Shown here piece by piece: positions 44,374 through 51,266 of a DNA stretch of 64,000 nucleotides. The stretch is from assembly GCF_019104725.1 (NCBI RefSeq), contig NZ_JAHRXF010000003.1, positions 186,001 through 250,000 of the forward strand. Direction: 5' to 3'. Origin of the DNA: Streptomyces corallincola. GTDB taxonomy: Bacteria; Actinomycetota; Actinomycetes; Streptomycetales; Streptomycetaceae. The stretch's first letter is position 1; every line of letters begins with the position of its first letter. The position numbers and the translations under genes were made by a program. Below the pieces are notes generated by a model, which did no database searches, was not told the DNA's origin, and saw only the letters and a program-made list of their open reading frames with translations.

Positions 44374-45804
44374 ATGGCCCCGAGCGCCATGAGCAGTGGC
44401 AGAGACGACTGGACCGCCGCGCTCTCCGAAGCCCGGCCGGTCCCGTACTGGCTGGACGACCCCGGCAGACCCGGCCCCGAGCCCGCGCTGACCGGCGCCG
44501 ACACCTGTGACCTGCTGGTCGTCGGCGGCGGGTACAGCGGACTGTGGACCGCGCTCAACGCCAAGGAGCGGGACCCGGACCGGGACGTGGTGCTGCTGGA
44601 GGGCCGCGAGGTGGGCTGGGCCGCCTCCGGCCGCAACGGCGGCTTCTGCGCCGCCTCCCTCACCCACGGGCTGCCCAACGGGCTGACCCGCTGGCCCGAC
44701 GAGATCCACACGCTGGAGAAGCTCGGGCGGCGCAACCTCGACGAGATCGAGGCCGCCCTCGCCCGGCACGGCATCGACTGCGACTTCGAGCGCACCGGCG
44801 AGATCGGCGTCGCCACCGAGACCTACCAGGCGTGGGAACTGCGCGACTGGCACCGCGAGCTGACCGAGAAGGGCCTCGCCGACGGCATCGACTTCCTGGA
44901 CGCCGACGCGGTGCGCGCCGAGGTGGACTCGCCCACCTTCGAGGCGGGCCTGTGGGACCGCACCGGCGTCGCCATGCTCCACCCGGCCAAGCTCGCCTGG
45001 GGACTCAAGCGGGCCTGCCTCGATCTCGGTGTGCGCGTGTACGAGCACACTCCCGCCCTGGACCTGCGCCCCTACGGCGCCGGGATGGCGGTCCGCACCC
45101 CGTACGGCGGGGTCCGCGCCCGCCGGGTCGCGCTGGCCACCAACATCTTCCCCAGCCTGCTGCGCCGGGTGCGTTCGTACACCGTCCCGGTCTACGACTA
45201 CGCCCTGATGACCGAGCCGCTCGGCGCGGAGCGGCTCGCCTCGCTCGGCTGGCGGAACCGGCAGGGCCTGGGCGATTCGGCCAACCAGTTCCACTACTTC
45301 CGGCTCTCCGCCGACAACCGCGTCCTGTGGGGCGGCTACGACGCCGTCCACCACTACGGCGGCCGGGTGCGGGCCGAGTACGACGACCGCCCGGAGACGT
45401 ACGCCAAGCTCGCCGGGCACTTCTTCACCTGCTTCCCGCAGCTGGAGGGCGTCCGCTTCACCCACGCCTGGGGCGGCGCGATCGACACCTGCTCCCGCTT
45501 CTCCGCGTTCTTCGGCACCGCCCACCGGGGAAAGGTGGCGTACGCGGCCGGGTACACCGGGCTCGGTGTCGGCGCCACCCGCTTCGGCGCCGATGTGATG
45601 CTGGACCTGCTGGACGGCGAGGACACCGAGCGGACCCGGCTGGAGATGGTCCGCAGGAAGCCGCTGCCGTTCCCGCCCGAGCCCTTCGCCTGGACCGGCA
45701 TCGCCCTCACCAAGTGGTCCCTGGCCCGCGCGGACGCCCGCGCCGGGCACCGCAACCTGTGGCTGCGCACGATGGACCGGCTGGGGCTGGGCTTCGACAG
45801 CTGA
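44374..45804 (+). CDS. FAD-dependent amine oxidoreductase (PuuB/DAO family)
   Basis: DAO-superfamily flavoprotein of 476 aa. The dinucleotide motif is LLVVGGGYSGLWTA (Gly51, Gly53, Gly56), followed by VVLLEGREVGWAASGRNGGF, typical of gamma-glutamylputrescine and amine oxidases. Blocks FHYFRLSADNRVLWGGYDAVHHYGG and GYTGLGVGATRFGADVMLDLL complete the fold. Directly downstream of potDABC, it probably oxidises the imported amine or its glutamyl derivative. ATG 44374 follows GGGAGTTGACATC. Confidence 0.9.
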   Translation: MAPSAMSSGRDDWTAALSEARPVPYWLDDPGRPGPEPALTGADTCDLLVVGGGYSGLWTALNAKERDPDRDVVLLEGREVGWAASGRNGGFCAASLTHGLPNGLTRWPDEIHTLEKLGRRNLDEIEAALARHGIDCDFERTGEIGVATETYQAWELRDWHRELTEKGLADGIDFLDADAVRAEVDSPTFEAGLWDRTGVAMLHPAKLAWGLKRACLDLGVRVYEHTPALDLRPYGAGMAVRTPYGGVRARRVALATNIFPSLLRRVRSYTVPVYDYALMTEPLGAERLASLGWRNRQGLGDSANQFHYFRLSADNRVLWGGYDAVHHYGGRVRAEYDDRPETYAKLAGHFFTCFPQLEGVRFTHAWGGAIDTCSRFSAFFGTAHRGKVAYAAGYTGLGVGATRFGADVMLDLLDGEDTERTRLEMVRRKPLPFPPEPFAWTGIALTKWSLARADARAGHRNLWLRTMDRLGLGFDS

Positions 45805-45837
45805 CGCCTTCCCGCCGGGCCCACCGTCGCCGACGGC

Positions 45838-45851
45838 GTGATCCGGATCAC
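45838..45851. repeat. 14-bp perfect palindrome
   Basis: GTGATCCGGATCAC lies 34 bp after the FAD oxidase stop. It may be an operator for the next gene or part of the 3' structure. Confidence 0.4.
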
Positions 45852-45890
45852 TCGAAAGGGGAGCCCGGACCCGCGTAATGACCCCCGGCC

Positions 45891-45941
45891 GACCTCCCTC
45901 TCCTTGGTGACGCGCCCGCGTCCACGACGGAGAGGGAGGTC
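45891..45941 (+). promoter_or_regulatory. RBS-sequestering hairpin before 45947 gene
   Basis: Perfect 13-bp arms GACCTCCCTCTCC (45891-45903) and GGAGAGGGAGGTC (45929-45941). The 3' arm contains the whole Shine-Dalgarno (GAGGGAGG), which ends six bases before the ATG. When folded, ribosome access would be blocked. It may also act as terminator of the oxidase transcript. Confidence 0.65.
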
Positions 45942-45946
45942 CCGGC

Positions 45947-46399
45947 ATGAGTGGGGCGAAGACGGCGGTCGAGTGGCTCGCATCGGTCGCACCGGACCCG
46001 GACGCCTGCCGCTGGGAGTGGGAACGCAGTCCCCTCGGGGTCGCGCTGCTCCCGGCGGGCCGCGCCTGGGACGTGCTGATCCTGCCGGGCGGCCTCGGCT
46101 ATCCCACGCTCGACGTGCTGACCCGGGTGCTCGACCGGCCCGGCCCGGTGCTGGTGGACTTCGGGGACAACCGGGTCGGCTTCTTCGTACCCCCCGGCAC
46201 CGCCGCCCGCTGGCTCGGCACCGGCATCCGCACGGCGGGGCCCGGCACCTGGATCGTCGTGCCGTACCCCGGCCGCGCCACCCAGGGCGTGCGCTGGCTC
46301 ATCCCGCCCGACGGCTCCGGCACCCTCACCGACCCGGCGCTGCTGGAACTGGCGATGCACGAGGCGGCGGCGGGGCCGACGGGGGAGGGCCACGGCTAG
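45947..46399 (+). CDS. Small conserved hypothetical protein
   Basis: Cytoplasmic protein of 150 aa that I do not recognise as a named family. It is rich in Trp and Gly: WEWERSPLGVALLPAGRAWDVLILPGGLGYPTL, GPVLVDFGDNRVGFFVPPGTAARWLGTGIRTAGPGTWIVVPYPG and RWLIPPDGSGTLTDPALLELAMHEA. The pattern faintly resembles streptomycete proteins related to the N-terminal primase-polymerase fold, without visible catalytic Asp residues. Its RBS is locked in a perfect hairpin, implying regulated translation. Confidence 0.7.
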   Translation: MSGAKTAVEWLASVAPDPDACRWEWERSPLGVALLPAGRAWDVLILPGGLGYPTLDVLTRVLDRPGPVLVDFGDNRVGFFVPPGTAARWLGTGIRTAGPGTWIVVPYPGRATQGVRWLIPPDGSGTLTDPALLELAMHEAAAGPTGEGHG

Positions 46400-46423
46400 C
46401 GCCGGGCTCCGGCGGAGGGGCGA

Positions 46424-46500
46424 TGCGGCGCCCGGCGGGTGACGCGGTGCCTGGCGGGCGACGTGGCGCTTGGCGGGGGGCGGCGCGCCGTCCGGCGGGC
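46424..46500 (+). repeat. Imperfect tandem repeat, about 19 bp
   Basis: About four degenerate copies of a G-rich unit, such as GCGGCGCCCGGCGGGTGAC, GCGGTGCCTGGCGGGCGAC and GTGGCGCTTGGCGGGGGGC, immediately precede the chitinase promoter. No coding role is apparent on either strand. Confidence 0.6.
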
Positions 46501-46549
46501 GGTTCCGGGTGTCCGGAACCTTGACAACCGAATTGGTCTGGACCAAATT
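46501..46549 (+). promoter_or_regulatory. Chitinase promoter with DasR-type operator
   Basis: A hairpin GGTTCCGG-GTGT-CCGGAACC (46501-46520) is followed by -35 TTGACA (46521-46526), a 17-bp spacer, and -10-like CAAATT (46544-46549). TGGTCTGGACCA (46534-46545) in the spacer differs by one base from the DasR/chitinase operator core TGGTCTAGACCA. This predicts repression by DasR and relief by GlcN-6-P or GlcNAc-6-P. Confidence 0.75.
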
Positions 46550-46638
46550 GAGGACGCTCCGTCGAAGGAAGCTCAACAGAACGACGCTCCACCGAAGGAC
46601 GCTCCACCCCTCCAACTCCCCAGACACCGGAGGCACTT

Positions 46639-48483
46639 GTGGACCCCTCCCGACGCGCCGGACGCCCCAGATCCGTCCTCGCCCTGTTCACGGCCGCGCT
46701 GCTGGCCGTGCCGGGGCTGACCGCGCTCTCGTCGGCCGCCCACGCGGCCGACGCCGACCTCGCCCGCAACGGCGGTTTCGAGTCCGGCCTCGACGGCTGG
46801 ACCTGCACGGCCGGGAAGACGGTGAACTCACCCGTGCACAGCGGGACTTCCGCCCTCCAGGCCACCCCGGCGGGCAGCGACAACGCCCAGTGTGCGCAGA
46901 CGGTGAGCGTCCAGCCGAACGCCACGTACACCCTGTCCGCCTGGGTGCGCGGCTCCTACGTCTACCTCGGCGCCAACGGCACCGGCACCACCGACGTCTC
47001 CACCTGGACCCAGTCGGCCCCCGACTGGCAGAAGCTGACCACCACCTTCACCACCGGCGCCGCCACCTCCAAGGTGACCGTCTACACCCACGGCTGGTAC
47101 GGCACCGGCGCCTACTACGCCGACGACCTCACCCTCGTGGGACCCGCCGGAAGCGGTGGCGGAGGCGGCACCGGGCAGGCGCCCGCCGCCCCGGCCGGGC
47201 TCAAGGCCGGTACGGTCACGTCCAGTTCGGTCGCCCTGTCCTGGAACGCGGTGAGCGGCGCCACCGGGTACGCCGTCTACCGCGACGGTGCCAAGGTCCA
47301 GACGGTGACCGGGACTTCGGCCACCGTGACCGGACTCTCGCCCGCCACCTCGTACGGCTTCCAGGTCACCGCCTCCAACGCGAGCGGGGAATCGGCGCGT
47401 TCGGCCACCGTCTCGGCGACCACCGCGTCCGGCGGGGGCGGCGGGGGTGGCGGGACCGGCGGGGGCGCGCTGCCCGCGCACGCGCTCGTCGGCTATCTGC
47501 ACGCCACCTTCGCCAACGGCTCCGGCTACACCCGGCTCGCCGACGTGCCCGACAGCTGGGACGTCATCGACCTGGCCTTCGGCGAGCCCACCTCGGTGAC
47601 CTCCGGAGACATCCGCTTCAACCGCTGCCCGGTCTCCGAGTGCCCCAACGTGGAGAGCGACGCCGACTTCAAGGCGGCGGTCAAGGCCAAGCAGGCGGCC
47701 GGGAAGAAGGTGCTGATCTCCATCGGCGGCGCCAACGGGCAGGTTCAGCTGACCAGTTCGGCTGCCCGCGACACCTTCGTCTCCTCCGTCTCGAAGATCA
47801 TCGACACCTACGGGCTCGACGGCCTCGACATCGACTTCGAGGGCCACTCGCTCTCCCTGAACGCCGGCGACACGGACTTCAGGAACCCGACCACGCCCGT
47901 GATCGTCAACCTGATCTCCGCGCTGAAGACCCTCAAGGCCAAGTACGGCAGCGGGTTCGTGCTCACGATGGCCCCGGAGACCTTCTTCGTGCAGAACGGC
48001 TACCAGTTCTACGGCAGCGGCAAGTGGGGCGGCCAAGACCCGCGCTGCGGCGCCTATCTCCCGGTGATTTACGCGCTGCGGGACGCGTTGACCCTGCTGC
48101 ACGTCCAGGACTACAACTCCGGTCCGATCATGGGCCTGGACAACCAGTACCACTCGATGGGCGGCGCGGACTTCCACATCGCCATGACCGACATGCTCCT
48201 CACCGGCTTCCCGGTGGCCGGTGACACGGGCAACGTCTTCCCCGCGCTCCGCCCCGACCAGGTCGCCATCGGCATGCCCGCCTCGGTCAACGCGGGCAAC
48301 GGCTACGTCGCCCCCGGCGAGGTCACCAAGGCCCTCGACTGCCTCACGAAGCGGACGAACTGCGGTTCCTACGCGACCCACGGGACGTGGCCGGGTCTGC
48401 GGGGTCTGATGACGTGGTCGGTGAACTGGGACCGCTTCTCCAACTGGGAGTTCCAGCGGACGTTCGACGGCTACTTCGGGTGA
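46639..48483 (+). CDS. Secreted GH18 chitinase with CBM and FnIII domains
   Basis: Extracellular chitinase of 614 aa. Signal peptide 1-36 (cut after AHA). An N-terminal carbohydrate-binding jelly-roll domain (about 38-170; NGGFESGLDGWTC). A fibronectin type III domain (about 182-268; VALSWNAVSGATGYAVYRDG) and Gly-rich linkers. A GH18 catalytic domain (about 288-614) has the DGLDIDFE motif (394-401), with Glu401 as proton donor. Expected action: hydrolysis of chitin to feed N-acetylglucosamine metabolism. GTG 46639 is used. Control by DasR is predicted from the promoter. The 3' end overlaps the PAP2 gene antisense. Confidence 0.94.
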   Translation: MDPSRRAGRPRSVLALFTAALLAVPGLTALSSAAHAADADLARNGGFESGLDGWTCTAGKTVNSPVHSGTSALQATPAGSDNAQCAQTVSVQPNATYTLSAWVRGSYVYLGANGTGTTDVSTWTQSAPDWQKLTTTFTTGAATSKVTVYTHGWYGTGAYYADDLTLVGPAGSGGGGGTGQAPAAPAGLKAGTVTSSSVALSWNAVSGATGYAVYRDGAKVQTVTGTSATVTGLSPATSYGFQVTASNASGESARSATVSATTASGGGGGGGGTGGGALPAHALVGYLHATFANGSGYTRLADVPDSWDVIDLAFGEPTSVTSGDIRFNRCPVSECPNVESDADFKAAVKAKQAAGKKVLISIGGANGQVQLTSSAARDTFVSSVSKIIDTYGLDGLDIDFEGHSLSLNAGDTDFRNPTTPVIVNLISALKTLKAKYGSGFVLTMAPETFFVQNGYQFYGSGKWGGQDPRCGAYLPVIYALRDALTLLHVQDYNSGPIMGLDNQYHSMGGADFHIAMTDMLLTGFPVAGDTGNVFPALRPDQVAIGMPASVNAGNGYVAPGEVTKALDCLTKRTNCGSYATHGTWPGLRGLMTWSVNWDRFSNWEFQRTFDGYFG

Positions 48484-49147
48484 GTCCGGCCGGACCGTTC
48501 GGTGCGGCGGGGCGTCGTACGCCCGGTACCAGGGACAGCGCGGTCAGCAGCACGGTGGACAGACACCAGGCGGCCACCACGTCCAGCGGCCAGTGCCAGC
48601 CGCGCCGCACCAGGCCGAAGGAGACGGCCGCGACCAGGAGCACCGCCACGGCGGTGACCGTACGGCGGGCGGCGGCCGTCCGCAGCAGCGGGAGGAGGAC
48701 CAGGGCCGCCGACCCGTACGCCACGGCGGCCGTGGCCGTGTGACCGGAGGGGAAGTAGCCGGTGGCCGGGGGCACCACGGGGGTCCCCGGCCGGTCGGTC
48801 CACACCTTCAGCGGCACCACGAACGCCGGGACCAGCGCCATCACCCCGGCCGCCGCGACCGGCGGCAGCCACCACCGCGCCACGCCGAGACCCCGGCCGC
48901 GCCACGCGGCGCGGGCGAGGGCCAGGACGAGGACGGGCACGGCGACCTGGACGTTGCCGAGGTCCGCGAGGAGTTCGGCGGGGCGGTCGGGGTGGACCAG
49001 CGCCCGGCTGAGGCGGGCGTCCGCGCCGAGCAGCGGGCCGTGTGTCAGCACCTGCCAGGTGATCAGGGCGAACAGCACGGCCGGGACGATGAGCAGCGCG
49101 GCGACGGAGATCCGTACGAACCGCTCGGGGCGGGCTGATGTCGGCAC
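48344..49147 (-). CDS. PAP2-family membrane phosphatase
   Basis: Protein of 267 aa with about six membrane segments. PAP2 motifs: KVWTDRPG, the PSGHTATA catalytic histidine, and a third motif SFGLVRRGWHWPLDVVAAW with the second His and Asp. Members dephosphorylate phosphatidate, undecaprenyl-PP or similar lipids at the outer membrane face. The recognisable protein ends near residue 222; the last ~46 residues are antisense to the chitinase C-terminus, so the stop may have been lost or the overlap is real. Confidence 0.85.
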   Translation of the reverse strand: MPTSARPERFVRISVAALLIVPAVLFALITWQVLTHGPLLGADARLSRALVHPDRPAELLADLGNVQVAVPVLVLALARAAWRGRGLGVARWWLPPVAAAGVMALVPAFVVPLKVWTDRPGTPVVPPATGYFPSGHTATAAVAYGSAALVLLPLLRTAAARRTVTAVAVLLVAAVSFGLVRRGWHWPLDVVAAWCLSTVLLTALSLVPGVRRPAAPNGPAGLTRSSRRTSAGTPSWRSGPSSPTTSSDPADPATSRGSRRNRSSSAS

Positions 49148-49557
49148 GGGACCCAGCTTCGCAGGTCCGCCGATCAGGAAGGGAGAAGGAGGTCGGCCAC
49201 CCCGGAACAGGGGGGGGTGGTTCCGAGGTGGCCGTCCGGACCGGAACGTCGCGCGCCCCGGGGGGTTTGGGGCGGCGACCGTCCGATCGGTGAGGAGATC
49301 CCGGAGCCGTCAGGCCCCGGATGTGTGCGCGAGGGCACGAACCAGACCGAAGCTGGGGAAAGCCGCGGTCAGAGACCGCCCACAGTCCCCTGTGGGCGGG
49401 GTGTATCTCTCATCTGAGGAGAACCTACGGCAGCCCGTGCCGCTTGGGCAGCGGGTTCCGCATCCCGCCATCCACCCCCCACACCTTCTTCACACGGCCC
49501 GTCACGGGATTCCCACAGGGGTGCGAACGACCGCTCAGATGCGCGCCGGGCGGGGCC
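49148..49557. other. Intergenic region between PAP2 and gabT
   Basis: Gap of 410 bp: the 5' flank of PAP2 and 3' flank of gabT, both minus strand. It holds a G7 run near 49208 and the 10-bp hairpin listed at 49376-49399. A 66-codon plus-strand frame (49217-49417) shows no recognisable domain and is not called. Confidence 0.5.
49376..49399 (-). terminator. Hairpin downstream of gabT
   Basis: Perfect 10-bp stem CCGCCCACAG (49376-49385) with CTGTGGGCGG (49390-49399) and a 4-nt loop, 159 bp after the gabT stop on the minus strand. No U-tract. Confidence 0.55.
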
Positions 49558-50892
49558 TCAGATGCGGGCGAAGGCCTGCTCGATGATGTCGAGACCCTCG
49601 TTCAGCAGGTCCTCGCCGATGACCAGCGGGGGCAGGAACCGCAGCACATTGCCGTAGGTGCCGCAGGTCAGGACCAGCAGGCCCTCCTGGTGGCACGCCT
49701 TGGCGAGCGCGGCCGTCGCCTCGGGGGCCGGCTCCTTGGTCGTACGGTCCTTCACCAGCTCGATGGCGATCATCGCGCCGCGCCCGCGCACGTCCCCGAT
49801 GACGTCGTACTTCTCCGCCATCGCGGTGAGGCGGGCCTTCATAACCGCCTCGATGTTCTTCGCCCGCGCGTTGAGGTCCTGCTCCTTCATCGTCTCGATG
49901 GCGCCGAGCGCGCCCGCGCAGGCCACCGGGTTGCCGCCGTAGGTGCCGCCGAGGCCGCCCGCGTGCGCGGCGTCCATGATCTCGGCGCGGCCGGTGACAG
50001 CGGCCAGCGGCAGACCACCGGCGATGCCCTTCGCGGTGGTGATCAGGTCCGGGACGATGCCCTCGTCCTCACAGGCGAACCACTGGCCGGTACGGCAGAA
50101 ACCGGACTGGATCTCGTCCGCGACGAACACGATGCCGTTGTCGGCGGCGAACTCCCGGATCGCGGGCAGGAAGCCCTTGGCGGGCTCGATGAAGCCGCCC
50201 TCGCCGAGCAGCGGCTCGATGATGATCGCGGCCACGTTGTCCGCGCCGACCTGCTTGGAGATCTGGTCGATGGCCTGCTTCGCGGCCTCCGGCCCGGCGT
50301 TCTCCGCACCCGTCGGCCAGCGGTAGCCGTAGGCCACCGGCACCCGGTACACCTCGGGCGCGAACGGCCCGAAACCGTTCTTGTACGGCATGTTCTTCGA
50401 GGTCAGCGCCATCGTCAGGTTGGTACGGCCGTGGTAGCCGTGGTCGAACACGACGACCGCCTGGCGCTTGGTGTACGCCCGCGCGATCTTGACCGCGTTC
50501 TCCACCGCCTCGGCGCCCGAGTTGAACAGCGCGGACTTCTTCGCGTGGTCGCCCGGCGTCAGCTCGGCCAGCGCCTCGGCGACGGCCACGTAGCCCTCGT
50601 AGGGGGTGACCATGAAGCAGGTGTGGGTGAAGTCGGCCAGCTGGGCGGTCGCCCGGCGCACCACGGCCTCGGCGGAGGCGCCCACCGAGGTCACGGCGAT
50701 GCCGGAGCCGAAGTCGATGAAGCTGTTGCCGTCCACGTCCTCGATCACACCGCCACCGGCGCGCGAGACGAACACCGGCAGCGTGGACCCCACACCCTGC
50801 GCCACCACAGCGCTGCGGCGGGCCTGCAGCTCCTGCGACTTCGGGCCGGGAATGGCGGTGACGACGCGGCGCTCCTGCGGAAGTGCGGTCAT
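49558..50892 (-). CDS. gabT: 4-aminobutyrate aminotransferase
   Basis: Class III aminotransferase of 444 aa converting GABA plus 2-oxoglutarate to succinate semialdehyde plus glutamate. FNSGAEAVENAVKIARAYTKR, VVVFDHGYHGRTNLTMALT, FVADEIQSGFCRTG, PLP Lys288 in TTAKGIAGGLPLAAV and GGTYGGNPVACAGALGAI are GabT-like throughout. It forms the GABA exit step of the polyamine pathway encoded in this window. ATG 50892 has GGGAG upstream. The divergent ATPase gene starts 374 bp away. Confidence 0.93.
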   Translation of the reverse strand: MTALPQERRVVTAIPGPKSQELQARRSAVVAQGVGSTLPVFVSRAGGGVIEDVDGNSFIDFGSGIAVTSVGASAEAVVRRATAQLADFTHTCFMVTPYEGYVAVAEALAELTPGDHAKKSALFNSGAEAVENAVKIARAYTKRQAVVVFDHGYHGRTNLTMALTSKNMPYKNGFGPFAPEVYRVPVAYGYRWPTGAENAGPEAAKQAIDQISKQVGADNVAAIIIEPLLGEGGFIEPAKGFLPAIREFAADNGIVFVADEIQSGFCRTGQWFACEDEGIVPDLITTAKGIAGGLPLAAVTGRAEIMDAAHAGGLGGTYGGNPVACAGALGAIETMKEQDLNARAKNIEAVMKARLTAMAEKYDVIGDVRGRGAMIAIELVKDRTTKEPAPEATAALAKACHQEGLLVLTCGTYGNVLRFLPPLVIGEDLLNEGLDIIEQAFARI

Positions 50893-51266
50893 GGGGGGGC
50901 TCCCTGATGTTCTTGCGTACGGGGGGGTGGGGCGGGGCTGGCGCCCGCGGGGGTGGGGCTGGGGCTGGGTGTTCGGTGCGGGGTGCGAAATTCGTGGTGC
51001 GGGTATTGGGTTCGGGGCGCGAGGGTTCGGGGTGCGGGCGTCCCGTCACCGGTCTTCCCGGAAAGCGGCTTCTCTCGGACGCTCTTCTCTTTCCCCGCAG
51101 GCTAGAGCCGCACCGGCCGAGCGGGCATGCTCCATGTGGGCGTTGTCAGGAGACACCCTTGTCCGCCGTGGACATACCACTCCATGACACTCCACCCACC
51201 GCCCGGCCGCCCCTCGGCCGCGCGAACGGTGAACTCCCTTGTTCGGGGCGTTAGATTGGCACGCTG
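50893..51266. promoter_or_regulatory. Divergent promoter region with G-rich tract
   Basis: Gap of 374 bp between gabT (minus) and the ATPase gene (plus). Bases 50921-50969 contain seven G-runs (G7, G4, G4, G5, G4, G4, G3), a strong G-quadruplex candidate on the plus strand. GGTTCGGGG-type repeats follow (50970-51045). A -10-like TTAGAT (51251-51256) lies 10 bp before ATG 51267, suggesting a leaderless or very short leader for the ATPase. Confidence 0.5.

Noticed and set aside
46438..46490. CRISPR-like array in the repeats before the chitinase
   Set aside because: Units are contiguous and degenerate with no unique spacers and no cas genes in the window.
49217..49417. 66-codon plus-strand frame between PAP2 and gabT
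   Set aside because: No domain, no clear RBS, and the sequence is repeat-like; intergenic noise is more likely.
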